Assembly (NCBI GenBank): GCA_037892935.1
Contig: JAYXKI010000008.1
Location: forward strand, 1,860,001 to 1,924,000
Reading direction: 5' to 3'
Source: Phlebopus portentosus
Lineage: Eukaryota; Basidiomycota; Agaricomycetes; Boletales; Boletinellaceae
DNA length: 64,000 bases
Every line of letters begins with the position of its first letter. Position 1 is the stretch's first letter. Positions 47,507 to 58,084 of the stretch are shown here, in pieces. Below the pieces are notes generated by a model. That model saw only the letters and a program-made list of their open reading frames with translations, was not told the origin of the DNA and searched no databases. The translations under genes were made by a program, and so were the position numbers.

Positions 47507-48961
47507 CTACACCTGGTCTTCTGGAAAACCCTCACCTTCCACTAATTCTTCCAGCTCAACAGGCACTGCTCAAACATCGACCTCTTCAAAGGAGGATTCC
47601 TTCACTTGACCAAGCTCTTCGAGGAGTGCCTCTCTGTCTTCTGGAACAAAGGCTGTGATGATGGCACATATTGCTTTATGACCTCGCAGGCATTCCCTGA
47701 TGTAGTGGCCCACCTGACCACACTTGTAACAAGCGCGCGTACAATGTGCCTGGTTCATCATCATGTCCATGGGTTGTCCTAAGCCTCCATGTGTTACTCC
47801 GGTCATGTCACAATGATCTTGGGCTGGTGGTGCAAAAGAGCGAGCTGCCTGTTGAGGCGGCGCAGGATGTCGCACTGGTGGTACCGGAGCTGGCTTCATC
47901 GTAGTTGAGCTTATTGCCTTTTGTCGACGTTCAACTATCAGATCTCTGATTTGGTGCTCGACCCTGTCGACTTTGACTGCAGCCTTCTTGAACTCTTCAT
48001 ACGATGTTGGTTCATTAGGCAATCTCATAACACCTTCGACAACCTTTGGGTTTAGCGCCCTCTTCAGACGGCTCATCAACTATTCATCATGCGCTTCCGT
48101 CACTAAGCCAGCATCCACTCGGCAGATGTCAAACTTGTTGAAGAACTCATCGGCATTGAGGTCTCCTTGGTACATTGCATCTAGCCATTCGAAGGCTTTC
48201 TGGGATCTGGCGGGGTCATTGAATGATGTGTCCAGCTTCTTCAAGAAAGTGTCCCAGCCATCCATGAACATCAGGTTGCCATCTTCGTCGACTGCTCCAC
48301 TGGTGTAACTCTCCGCCTAGCAAGCCACAGCACCACTCTTCATATACGACAGGGCGAACATAATCTTACTCTTGTTCATCCTGAATTCTGACTCAGATGC
48401 ATAGATGTAAAGGCGTAGCTTGTGCTTGAAGTCTATGTAATTATGTTCACTATCAAAATCTCTTGGTTTGGCGATGTGGACCTTCTTTGATGCCTTCGAG
48501 CCTTGGTTTGCACCTTCGTCTGCAGCTTGGAGCGCTAGTGCGACCGCTGTTGCAAGGTCGGTCATTGCTTTCTTTGACAATAACATCTCATGTTCTTCTT
48601 CTTCCTCTTCTTCTTCCTCTTCTCCTTCACTTGGTATAATCGGAGCTGGTTCTCGGAGTTTGCTGAAAGACGATGAAGTAGCGACAGGGGGAGCTGATTC
48701 TGGGGGAATCTGAGTCGATGGTCCTGGTAATGGAACTGTCGATTGTGTTGGGGTAGGGGGTGTGGGTTCATCTACATCACCTTCCCGCTTCACTCTCCAG
48801 TAGAGGGATTTCCTATCTCCGTCACTATACCACTTCTTTGCTGATTCATCCCACCAGGTGTTAAAGACTTGATTCCCTGCTTTGACGATGTAGTGTCCTC
48901 GCAATGCGCTCCACCTAGAGTTTGCCGAGAGAGCTGCTTGTTGGTCATCAGTTAGCTCCAC
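47507..48961 (-). pseudogene. gag of element F
   Basis: Nearly complete. Open from 48,961 to 48,317, then a TAG from TGG, then open with few breaks to the CCHC knuckle (CYKCGQVGHYIREC) and the C-terminus. The frameshift heptamer and stem-loop sequence are conserved. The upstream frame ORF0 is also present (48,948-49,166). Confidence 0.9.
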
Positions 48962-49377
48962 CTTGATAGGCTAGGGGTGGAACGGGGATCAGGATGTTGT
49001 TCAGATGGGACCAACTTCGGATAATCAGCTCGTCTTTGAAATTGATGACTAGACAAAAGGCTCCGAGGTAGATAATGAATGAGATACTAGTCAACAACTG
49101 AACTCTATGCATCACCCACGAGAAGGTTTGATGGGAGTTCCAAAGAAGCATGATTTGGAGCACCACGATGGTGTAATTAGATGGTACTTCGGATACTATC
49201 GGAACACGTCGGAGTCAATCAGACTTTGACAGGCAAGATAGGGGTTTGTTGTCTGCATGGTAGAAACCGGGTTTTGTTCAATGTCATCCTTCGAAGATAT
49301 ACTTCAGAGGACACGTCATAGGCGAGCGCTCGATGATAATGGAATTGGGCGTGAGCCAGAGGTAGGTCTTTTTATTA

Positions 49378-49838
49378 TGTTAGGCAGACGGCTCAAGGAC
49401 TGAGTCAAGGCAGGCCAATACAACAACAAACAAGCGTGGATGAGATAATCCCAAATACATCGCTCAGGTCAAGACAGCTAAGACGAGGCTTAAGTCCAGA
49501 CTGTCGAACGCTATGTTGCAGTGAAGGTAAGTAGAATTCAGTAAACTAATAATACAAGAGTAGATACCTATGTTGCAGTGAAGGTAAGTAGAATAGAAAG
49601 ACAAGGAAACAAATGAGTCAAGCTATCTACTTATATAGGCTTCAAGCGTGGGAAAGGTCTACTCTAATGGGAAGTCACATGACAAAGGAATAGGGTGATT
49701 AGTGAGCGTGATAGAACATCATGGAATGTTCCGGCAACTGGATGAGTAAGCGCATAAGAAAAATAAAAGAAAAGGAAAAGAATATTAAAAATAAATGATG
49801 ATGTAAGAAAAGAAAAGGAAAATGTTCGAGTCCTTACA
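49378..49838 (-). repeat. 5' LTR of element F (461 bp, long form)
   Basis: Minus-strand TGTAAGGACT ... CTGCCTAACA. Followed by the caggg duplication and the remaining leader of E. Its PBS has one change (AATAAAAAGAC). Confidence 0.92.
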
Positions 49839-49911
49839 CAGGGGACATGTTACAGGTGAGCACTCGACAACAATGGAATCAGGTGTGAGCCAAGGGTGGG
49901 TCTTTCTATTA

Positions 49912-50368
49912 TGTTAGGTGGACCACTCAGGGACTGAGCCGAGGCAGGCCAATATAACAGCAATTAAGTATAAATAAGTTAAATCTGAATACGTCGCTCA
50001 GATCAAGACAGCTAATACAAGGCTTAAGTCCAGACCGTCAAATGCTATATCAAAGTGAAGGTAAGTAGAGTTCAATAGACTATTAGTACAAGAGTAGATA
50101 CATATGTTGAAGTGAAGGTAAGTAGAATAGAAAGACAAGGAACAAAAGAGTCAAACTATCTACTTATATAGACTTCGAGTGCATGAAAGGTCTACTCTAA
50201 TAAGAAGTCACATGTTAAGGAGTGGAGTGATTAGTGAGCATTGTGGAAAACGATGGAAGGTTCCGGCAAATAAATGAATAATCATTAGTAAGAAAATAAA
50301 AAAAAGTAAAGTAAAGTAAAATAGAAGATGATATAAGAAAATAAAAGGAAAATGTTTGAGTCCTTACA
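49912..50368 (-). repeat. 5' LTR of element E (457 bp, long form)
   Basis: Minus-strand TGTAAGGACT ... TCCACCTAACA, with the 57-bp segment. Followed at 50,369-50,373 by gcatc, the right target duplicate of the whole nest. The PBS AATAGAAAGAC is intact at its left. Confidence 0.92.
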
Positions 50369-50373
50369 GCATC

Positions 50374-50655
50374 CCCCAGTGAAACTCATACAGTTCATGG
50401 TATGCATTGGACTATACTCTACACCAACCCAACATCTCAATACTGATGTGCGAGTTGTACATACACCCTTCGGACTACAAGACAAACAGTGAAGAGTCAC
50501 ATATCGAGCTGCTTACATTGTACCAAGAGCTACAATCCCACCTGATGATGGAATCAACATCATAATGGAGCACTGACAGTGGAGCTTTCCATACTAGAAC
50601 AGCACCTCTATTGTCTTAGTCAGCAACTCCATAGAATTCTATCATAGTGGAGATA
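50374..50655. other. Short unassigned stretch next to the nest
   Basis: AT-rich sequence that would be contiguous with 11,891 before element E inserted. A plus-strand frame reads LMCELYIHPSDYKTN...LLTLYQELQSHLM, but with stops around it, and I cannot assign it. Confidence 0.4.
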
Positions 50656-51103
50656 TGTTAGAGTAAAGTGGCGCTCAGTGGAGCAGAATAATGAAGGAAG
50701 TGATGTAATGGTGGAGTGAAGTGGAGAAAGGTGAAGCAAGGTGGAGTAAAGTGGAGAGAAGATGAGTAAGAAATAGGACAGAAAATGGATTATCTAGAAA
50801 GCATAAATAGTGTTAAAAGTAGGCCCTCTTTTCCCCATATTTCGATCCTCTTAACACACTGGTGATAGTGTCCTAACACAACTCACTGTGTGCTTTGTAC
50901 TACTACATCTCTTGAAAATCCCAATCTGCTCTTACTCTACCTTGTCTCTGAAAGCATCTTTAGCCAGGACTGTAACTAGGAAGGTTAGTAAAGGGACTGT
51001 GTGGTACAGCTAAATATGAGTAGATAGATCACCTCTGCACAACATACTGCTGCTTAGGCAAAAGGATCGAAACTAGTGTAATCCTGGACCTACACCTCTA
51101 ACA
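50656..51103. repeat. Possible solo LTR with GTGGAG-rich segment
   Basis: Bounded by TGTTAGAG and CTCTAACA, an 8-bp inverted match with TG...CA ends. CATAAATAG near 50,801 could be a TATA box in plus orientation. A purine-rich stretch at about 50,695-50,770 repeats gtggag/gtgaag units. No target duplication is visible, so the boundaries are uncertain. Confidence 0.4.
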
Positions 51104-51212
51104 CACGTGTGCATGCAGCATATACTTTGACTCATGTTTGAACTTTTGCCCCTTAACCAGTATCATTTATAGTGCCTTTCTGGCTCTATGACAAAATTAA
51201 AACAGAGCAAAG

Positions 51213-51281
51213 ATGACTAAAGTTCTATGTGAGTACTGTGGGAAGCATTTTAAAGAAAGACAAGGACTGTCAAATCATTAG
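51213..51281 (+). pseudogene. C2H2 zinc-finger start of a degraded transposon-like gene
   Basis: ATG at 51,213 opens a 22-codon stretch with C-E-Y-C-G-K-H-F-K-E-R-Q-G-L-S-N-H, a C2H2 finger, ending in TAG where a CAG would be expected before A-F. Single N-terminal fingers of this form occur, as I recall, at the start of Plavaka-type (CACTA-like) transposases of basidiomycetes. Nothing downstream confirms that. Confidence 0.35.
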
Positions 51282-52565
51282 GCGTTTTTGGCTGACTCTG
51301 ATACTTCACATCCTTACCTGTATGTAAGGATCATTGGACTTTTTCACATAATCATTGCTTATCATGAATCTGGTTCAACAACTCAAATGTTTAAGAGGAT
51401 GAATATTGCATAGATTCATTGGTATCAATTTATTTCTGATATTCTGTTTAGATTCTCACAAATGTAGCTCCCTGAGCTCCAAATCTTGCATTACAATGAC
51501 CCAAGTTCTTTCAGGTTTCTAAACCCTAAACTGATAATTTGTGCTGCACATATAATACCCAGGTTCTTTTATGGATATTCAAAGGATCCATTACCTTCTC
51601 TCCCATCATGACTGTCATCTCTGGAACAAGATTACAAAGAATATCAGTCTTACTATGTAAATATATGAGTGTTGCAACCTTTGCAGTCAGATTCTGACAT
51701 ATACCTATTACAGATTTGTAGACAGAGACATTATGTTGTGATATTTGGGAGAAGGAATTGGACATAAGAGCACCTGACATTTGAATCACAATGTTTTAAC
51801 AGAACTTCTGATGGATATAAACAAACCAAAGGAGGAAATCACTGAGAATAAATATAATAGAGAAGATGATCAGAGCGATAGTGAGGATCTGGATTTGAAC
51901 AATCAGAACAAAGCAGAGAAAGATAAAGATGACAATAACAATGAAGACAATGACGATGACAACAATGGCCAGTTCAATGGTTATGTGGAATTGTAGAGTG
52001 TAGATCTGTGCATGGACACATATGGTAATCTTCTGGTCACATTCCAATCTCTTAGCAGCTCCACATTATCAGTTCAAGTACTTTACAAATCCAACCTAAT
52101 ATTTTCAGGTGAAATACAAAGCTCAGGATATCTGTATTTCCCATACATGCTCACTATAATTTGCTTCCCCACTATATAAACAATTAATAGACTTTCGGAA
52201 AGCCAAGTCCTTACATAGTATCTAATTTGGTGGATTCACTGTGTACAGATTGCATAAGAATTATCACGTTTTTTCCGAGTAGAAGGCGGAAGCAAGCCTT
52301 TCGATCGTCTTACATGTTGCTACAAAGCTTATGTTTTACGGACTTCTTTCATTGCGTGTATTCATCCAAATGGCTTGTACTCGGCTTGTATGATACTGGA
52401 AGCCCGGTTCTACCCGTTTATGCTGACTAAAACACTTTTTCTAGCTTATATAATGTACAAGTTTATAAACGCAACACGACTTTTTTGCAATGTAGGTCGC
52501 GACCGCGACCGACACGCGTGCGCGCGCATTTCTTCCCTCCCACTACATCCATGTAGTTGACAGAA
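51282..52565. other. AT-rich debris and transition to host sequence
   Basis: No gene recognised. A 71-codon plus frame at 51,781-51,996 is very rich in D, N and K and looks low-complexity. Around 52,200 the base composition changes and CG dinucleotides become common. Confidence 0.5.
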
Positions 52566-52689
52566 GGAGCCCTGGTTTAACTCGGGCTTCTATTTGTCAT
52601 AGCATCTATGAGGTCTATCCGGAGCTCTGGTATAATTAGGGCTTCTTTGCGACTATCTTGGCTTGGAGCCCTGGTTTAATTTGGGCTCC
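52566..52689 (+). repeat. Three hairpin-forming tandem units (GGAGCCC...GGGCTYC)
   Basis: Units start at 52,566, 52,621 and 52,665, each about 25 bp: ggagc(c/t)ctggt.taa.t..gggct(t/c)c. The third forms a perfect 7-bp stem GGAGCCC/GGGCTCC around an 11-nt loop. Spacing is 55 and 44 bp. Function unknown. Confidence 0.65.
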
Positions 52690-53065
52690 TTTGTGAGTAT
52701 TATGGCCTTGCTGGTCAGCGAACCACAGTCACCGACAGCAGAACTATGTTTCAGCCAGTATATAGAGTGTTGCTCTTAGCTTGGAGATCTTTAGACTCAA
52801 TGATCCGGCTTAATGGCTCAAACTCCTTTAATGATCTCTTTGGTTAAGGGTCGGACATGCGGTCTGGTGTTCCACGTGTCGGACAATACTCGTATTCGCT
52901 TTTTGTGTATCTCAAAGAAAAGTCTGTGTGAGCCTCAGTGCTTTCTTTCTACTTCGTCCTGGGACGGATATCTTCCTTTTGATATCCGCCTCCTCTTCGA
53001 CATCCTCTCCCCTCGTAAACGCAGTTCGAGCCGGACATTTTCGATCATCAGAAGTGACTTTTGAG

Positions 53066-53855
53066 ATGCCGCCTTCCCGCCATCGTAATGACTTGCGGGA
53101 TAAAGGCGACGACCATATTGGAAGTCAAATGGATGTGGACAGTGACGAGGGACCGAAGGATGGCGACGTGTATGAGCCGAGCGATGAATACGAACTGAGC
53201 GACGAACCGAGCAACGAGAACGAATCGAGTGACGGGTACGAGTCTAGAGCAAGCTCGTCGCTGATTCGGAAGCCGCCTGGCGAAGTTGGCAGACCTGGGA
53301 GAGGGGGCTATAATCTTCAGACTCTGTTGCGCAACTATGGCTGGAGTACAAAGAGCTTCGAGAAAATGAGAGTACGTGATACTTCTTCCATCTGTTCCTA
53401 AACGGTTCTAATCGCCAGCCTGTAGGAATACATTTTCAAACTTATTGACAAACACCTCGACACTGGACTGTCGTTCATATATCAAGACGATGAAGCGGTG
53501 CAGACTGTCGTCGATGCTGTAAGTACTCTATGTTGCTCCACATATAATCAATGGCGGTCATTTAATCGGTCTTTGATAGGCCACAAAGCACTTTCCTCAG
53601 TTCAAGGATTTCAAGAACGCTTGGCCAATATTGGACTTCTGCAAAATGCGTTTGAAGTATACCGCTAGCAGATCCAGGCGAAAAGCTGAAAGACTCGCCG
53701 CAGATATGTTTGACGCTCAGCAGGTGAAATTCAGTTTGTTTCGCATTGTCGATACTTCATTAACGATGAATAAAGAGTATTCGGAGGCGTTCCTGTCGCT
53801 GCGTGCGCTCGTGCCGCGCATGATTAATATAGAGTCCTTGCTCGTACGACGTTAG
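53066..53855 (+). CDS. Uncharacterised basidiomycete protein, three exons
   Basis: Exons 53,066-53,371, 53,426-53,518 and 53,580-53,855 join in phase with GT-AG introns of 54 and 61 nt and give 224 aa. The N-terminal 70 residues are acidic (DVDSDEG, repeated S-D-E-x-E units). A basic PGRGGYNLQTLL stretch follows, then YIFKLIDKHLDTGLSFIYQD and AWPILDFCKMRLKYTASRSR. This resembles lineage-specific agaricomycete proteins with a '...WP..DFLK.RLK.TS...R' motif that I know only as hypothetical. An alternative intron may begin at GTGAAA (53,724), so the last about 40 residues are uncertain. Possibly nuclear, from its charge; no domain known. Confidence 0.6.
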
Positions 53856-54219
53856 CTCGAATCGATTACCAGTGTTTTTACGCAAACTTATGAAATATAT
53901 TTTGTAGTTCTTGGGAACAACATTTTGCGATCGCGGGGATGTATCATAAATATTATCTGATACGAGCTTACGACGGTATAATCCGTGGAAGTCCGAGTGA
54001 GAAGTCGATAGCAATTGAAAGATATCGATTTACATAGAACAACTATTGAAGGAAACAGACGAAAGATCAAGGACTTCGCTTATCAGATATCCCCTCAAAT
54101 CAATGCAAGCGCCTCATAAACACCTCCTTCTTTGGAACTCCTTCACAGATATGCCGAAGTTCGGCAAATTTAGGATTTGGAGGTCTGTGAGCTCCCGAAT
54201 CAATCTGGGAACGTGAAGC
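53856..54219. other. Intergenic, nothing recognised
   Basis: AT-rich spacer between two converging genes, with no frame that continues either of them. Confidence 0.5.
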
Positions 54220-54760
54220 TCACCTTTTCATGATATAGTCCACAAGTTCTCCGTCGTCCGGGCGCAAGTTAACATATGGCCTTGTCTCACTGGCCCCCCT
54301 CCTCATGATCAACGCATCATCATAAAGCACCTTTCCGATGCTCGCATTTCGCGGAAGCCGTTTGTGGTTTTTAAAAAATACTGTAAAATGATGAACTTCT
54401 CGGGCGGTACGAAGAACAATAAAAGCATCGTGGATATAAGTCTGTAGAGCGATGTCCTCCAGGACAACTTCGGCTGCCAGAAACATGACCCCATTACCGA
54501 CGCGCGTAGGAACGCCGACATTACATGGCCTTGTCGTTCGAGAGGAATACAACCTGGATCGCAGGGATACCGTCGGGCCCTGAAAAAGATCAGTATGCCG
54601 TTGCAGATCTAGATCATACAAACATGCAAACTCACTTCAATTCTCGGATCTGGACGAATACGCGAAATTGGCACTATCAAAACGGTGTCCGGTGTTTCAA
54701 TGGACGACAAGACGAATGAAGTCAAGGGCGTTTTGGATGGAGTACGGAGATGAGTGGGCG
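54220..54760 (-). CDS. Uncharacterised basidiomycete protein, partial
   Basis: A minus-strand exon 54,220-54,579 follows a 56-nt GTGAGT...TTTCAG intron (54,580-54,635) and joins in phase to an upstream exon (54,636 to about 54,760). The protein ends NASIGKVLYDDALIMRRGAS...YVNLRPDDGELVDYIMKR. The '(D/W)..(I/L)(I/V)MR(R/K)G......VN(L/M)R' pattern recalls a family of hypothetical agaricomycete proteins. No in-frame ATG is found at the 5' end; the frame runs towards the G22 tract at 54,786-54,807, so the gene may be truncated or the assembly poor there. Confidence 0.5.
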
Positions 54761-54785
54761 ACCTTTTATCATGACGAATGAACCC

Positions 54786-54807
54786 GGGGGGGGGGGGGGG
54801 GGGGGTT
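54786..54807 (+). repeat. G22 homopolymer
   Basis: An uninterrupted run of 22 G, followed closely by T-rich sequence. It lies at the 5' side of the minus-strand gene. Either a real slippage-prone tract or an assembly artefact. Confidence 0.9.
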
Positions 54808-55032
54808 CGAGTCTTTTTTTCTTTTCTTTTTGTATCGGGGTCGGGATAAAAAAGAGATCAAGGACTCAGAAAGAGATTGAATAGCTAGTCTCGAATGATT
54901 GCTTTGAACTACATGACACGAAAACGAGGCATTGATGAAGTAGTCTAACCAGAAGTGTAAAGGCATGCGGAGTTCATATTGCATCGTACCGATCGACGCC
55001 TGATCGGGATCTGGAGGTGCATGCACACTTAG

Positions 55033-55160
55033 GATGCAGCTCGCTCGCGACCGCTTGATGCATAGGCTTTGCTTTCACAAAGAGCGATTTATTTTGAAGA
55101 TGCAGCTTTCTCGTTTGACGTAAAGGCTCTGTTATCACAAAGAACAATCGAATCTGAAGA
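55033..55160 (+). repeat. Imperfect direct repeat, two units of about 62-67 bp
   Basis: Unit 1 (about 55,033-55,099) and unit 2 (about 55,100-55,160) share atgcagct..ctcg, a(t/a)aggct(t/c)tg.t.tcacaaagA(g/a)c and ttgaag/ctgaag. Just upstream of the promoter of the next gene. Confidence 0.6.
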
Positions 55161-55255
55161 TTGTCTAGCGAAATGGTTTACTTGGCCCAGACAAGTTGAG
55201 CCTCGATTTCTTTCGCTTGTGAACGACATTCGGGCGCGTAAGCGCCTCTGCTATC

Positions 55256-55261
55256 TATAAA
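55256..55261 (+). promoter_or_regulatory. TATA box of the 55,330 gene
   Basis: TATAAA sits 74 bp upstream of the ATG at 55,330, with a start of transcription expected near 55,285. Confidence 0.45.
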
Positions 55262-55329
55262 GGATACTGCACACCAGGTCTCTCTGGAAATCAAATCACT
55301 CAAGGCTTTCTGATTGAATAGTGTATACA

Positions 55330-57650
55330 ATGGATTCGGTTATGGAAGTTGACGAGCATAGAGCTCCTGCCTCCACATCCGCAGTCTATTCCGCAGTCAT
55401 GAGATCTGTTCTGCAAGCTGGCTCAAACTCTCGCGATGCCACAGTTACGTCTAACAACTCAGTCTCAGTGCCTCTTCCTAATGCAAGCGTTCCCGAGGGC
55501 AACGCTCCTGCCTCGGCCGCTCTTAGAGGGGAAGCCGGTCCTACTTCGACTGATGTTCGAGAGGGCATCGCTTCTCAGCTGCTCCCGGCGGAGAGATAGA
55601 CCCCCCCCCCCCCCCCGGCAACCACCGGGACTACTGGGAGCGAGAAGACACGAGATGCTTCCAACAATGGGAGTAACGCACCACAGAATCAAGTGAGTTT
55701 TCTGTCTTTCTTGAGCCTTCCTCTATCTCTGAGTATTGTTATAGACTTCTCAATTCACATTTTCAATGGCGAGAGATGCAATGCCTCTGCAAGTTTGCTT
55801 CTCAATACCAGCAATAATTCCCATGTCTTGCCAGGTAAGAGCTCTGCCTCTGAACCTATAAGCTGATACGAGGATATTAAGGTGGAAGACAGTACAACAT
55901 TTCGCCCCAAAAAGTATTTCAGAAGCATCAGAGGTCAAACGGGTTTGACGGCCATAGGTGATGACCACATTGTAATGGATAAAAGACAAGTTTCGGAGGA
56001 ACAAGACCGCGTAAGTAGCTGCCTTTTCCGCAAAACACAGCTTAACATAATCTCACCTGTAATAGGCATGCGCCTTAGAGAAAGAGCTTCAGAAAACTCA
56101 AAGACAGTTGCAGCAAGCGAAACGCCAACTCTTAGAAAGGGAGGAAATACGAGTGAGTTATGTGCAGTTTATCGAAATAAAGCTCACCACTGATTCGCCT
56201 GACATAGGCGTGGGGCTTGGAGGCACAGGTTACTCGGACACAGCAACTGCTTGCAGATGTGAGACGATCATCTTTTTTCTCATTTTCTCCCCTAACTCAC
56301 GGCCTCATTGGACTTAGTTCAGGTTTGAGGGCGTCCAAAGAAGCGAAGGACATTTTTCAGTACGTAGATCCGATCAGGATGTATACACCATTGCTGACTT
56401 TTTCTATTGCTACTCAGAGCGGCCAAAGTCCTACAGACGGACGAGGCGGATGGACGGACATACGTACAAACGCGACGCAACGTTGCAAGACGCAATATGC
56501 CTTTGAGAACGTGAGTTTCACATCTGCTTAAGTCTTCGCCTCATTCATCTCATAGAACGTGAAGCCGCCGGACAAAACTGGTTGACGGGACTGGAAGGGA
56601 TACCGATGAAAACTCCGAGGAGAAAGACCAAAGAATATAAAACACTCTGCGTGAGTTACCGAGTTAATGATCGCATACTACGCTAAAAAGCAATTGAACC
56701 ATTCCAGGCGTTCGTAAGATATGCTTTTCAGCACAAGTTTCCCAAGACCCCTAAAGAAACGGATTTCGAGCGCCACATACCGGCCGATGTGGACGATGTG
56801 AACAAATACGAGGTCGGCGAGCATACTGGCCCAGTTACCGACGACTTGCATATCGATGCTCTCAGCGGTCGATTTTCAGATTGGAATCGTCGAATCATCG
56901 ACATTCTGTATCAGTGCATCCTCGACAAACTGAATGTGGACAAGTTGGCGGATGATCAGGAGCAGGAGTTCCGATCTCTGGTTTGCAAGAAGCTCCTTCG
57001 CGTGAAGGTCCATTGTAGGGCATCCGTGCAAAGACCGATGATAGACGGCAAGTTTGAATCCGAGGAGGAAGCCATTGCACGTCGCGATGCCCAGAAGAAG
57101 CAGAAGAGCAAGCAGGATCGACACAACATGAGGCGACATACTGTGAGTCGACCGTTAAGAGCTGTCTCTTATAAAGAACTCACATAAGTCATAGATCTTC
57201 GATCAGCGCATTAAGACCTGCAAAACCAAACTAATGGTGCTCCCGGAACCAGACAGGGATGTCTCGCCTTGGAATTTCCTTTACAACGTTTTGATGGCAT
57301 ACGGAGTTGAAGGAATGAGTTCTGACGAATCAGAGGACTCGAGTGTCGGAGCGAGAAGAACGATTTATCACGTCAAAGTTCTTGCTTGGCGCAAGGATAT
57401 CGACAAGTATTTGGACTTCATCGATGCTCACCATATATATATCGTTTCCAAACGAGGCACACCTGGGAGGACGGATCGTAGGCGCGACCACACCTTTGCG
57501 AGCGATCGCGGAGCAAAGCCCAGACTTCCAAGGTCTTTCTATAACGAAATGTGGTTGGACGGGCCAACACCGAAGCAAGCGATGATAAAAATGACTGTCT
57601 CCAAGAAAAATTTCGAATGGCTTAGAATCTTTGACACTCAAACGGAGTAG
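55330..57650 (+). CDS. Multi-exon coiled-coil protein, uncharacterised; model uncertain
   Basis: Start ATG 55,330. About ten exons with GT-AG introns of 45-60 nt (for example 56,010-56,065, 56,152-56,206, 56,652-56,707, 57,142-57,194). Early part: S/A/P-rich, then a C16 run. Middle: coiled-coil stretches (LEKELQKTQRQLQQAKRQLL; LEAQVTRTQQLLAD). Last part: LTGLEGIPMKTPRRK, FVRYAFQHKFPKTPKETDFE, a basic QKKQKSKQDRHNMRRHT, and GVEGMSSDESED...RRTIYHVKVLAWR. The MSSDESE...W-R end resembles hypothetical agaricomycete multicopy proteins. Problems: a TAG and frame change at the C16 run, and exon phases that do not join near 56,260 and 56,510. Either a pseudogene in the making or sequence errors. Confidence 0.5.
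55601..55616 (+). repeat. C16 homopolymer inside a coding exon
   Basis: Sixteen C directly after a TAG in the frame that starts at 55,330. Downstream the best protein-like frame (A-T-T-G-T-T-G-S-E-K-T) is a different one, so a length change in this run would alter the frame. Confidence 0.9.
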
Positions 57651-57875
57651 ACCAGATATATTCGTGTTATTCAATTGACGTGTATGCACATATGATGATC
57701 AAATAGAAAGAGAACGATGGATTGAAGATAGGGACGAGTCTGACAGAGGAAGAGAGATTAGTGTAGCGCGATCTCGCAGCCTCAGTAAAGGACAAAAGCA
57801 GCCTCAAGGCGATTAAACCGCCTCGCTGCGCATGGTAGAAAGTTCGAACTATATTGTGATCAATGGATCTCTTTT
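57651..57875. other. Short intergenic stretch
   Basis: 3' flank of the preceding gene; nothing else recognised. Confidence 0.5.
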
Positions 57876-58029
57876 CACTACGGGCAATTTAGTATTTTTT
57901 AGGTGATGATAAATGATCGGAAATTGAATTTAATATCCTGAATGGAGATATTTATACTTATATAATGCATATCAAATTCAATTTCCGATCATTTATCATC
58001 ACCTAAAAAATACTAAATTGCCCGTAGTG
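57876..58029. mobile_element. Hairpin MITE (154 bp, 56-bp perfect arms)
   Basis: Left arm 57,876-57,931 and right arm 57,974-58,029 are exact reverse complements, beginning CACTACGGGCAATTTAG, with a loop of 42 nt. The ends can be read as CACTA-type termini without a clear target duplication, or as CGGGC termini flanked by TA (57,879-57,880 and 58,025-58,026), as in Tc1/mariner MITEs. It lies 55 bp upstream of the next start codon, so it could affect that promoter. Confidence 0.8.
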
Positions 58030-58084
58030 CTATCAACTCGTTTCTGCCACTACCCACGCCACGACAACCACCTCGACGGTCAGC

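Larger units (their letters stand above)
43181..49838 (-). mobile_element. Element F: degenerate chromovirus in the leader of E
   Basis: 6658 bp, minus strand, flanked by taggg (43,176-43,180) and caggg (49,839-49,843), one C/T transition apart. Long-form LTRs of 460 and 461 bp. gag and pol have stops throughout, but there is little deletion. The leader of E is found on both sides (about 42,833-43,180 and 49,844-49,911) and joins in register with that of D. Confidence 0.93.
11892..50368 (-). mobile_element. Element E: outermost chromovirus, host to the whole nest
   Basis: A minus-strand Ty3/gypsy element. Its left (3') LTR begins at 11,892, its right (5') LTR ends at 50,368, and both flanks carry the duplication gcatc (11,887-11,891 and 50,369-50,373). 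Its own sequence is 11,892-11,971, 13,573-13,865, 35,115-39,900, 42,225-43,180 and 49,844-50,368, counting each target duplication once. The rest is later insertions: a Tc1-like element and element C in the 3' LTR, a second Tc1-like element in gag, and element F in the leader. It is strongly decayed and is the oldest element of the nest by logic of insertion order. Confidence 0.88.

Noticed and set aside
51781..51996. 71-codon acidic frame as a gene
   Set aside because: Low-complexity D/N/K composition, AT-rich context, no splice context or relatives recognised.
57876..58029. Rho-independent-type terminator for the upstream gene
   Set aside because: The genome is fungal, and the perfect 56-bp arms with transposon-like ends fit a MITE better.
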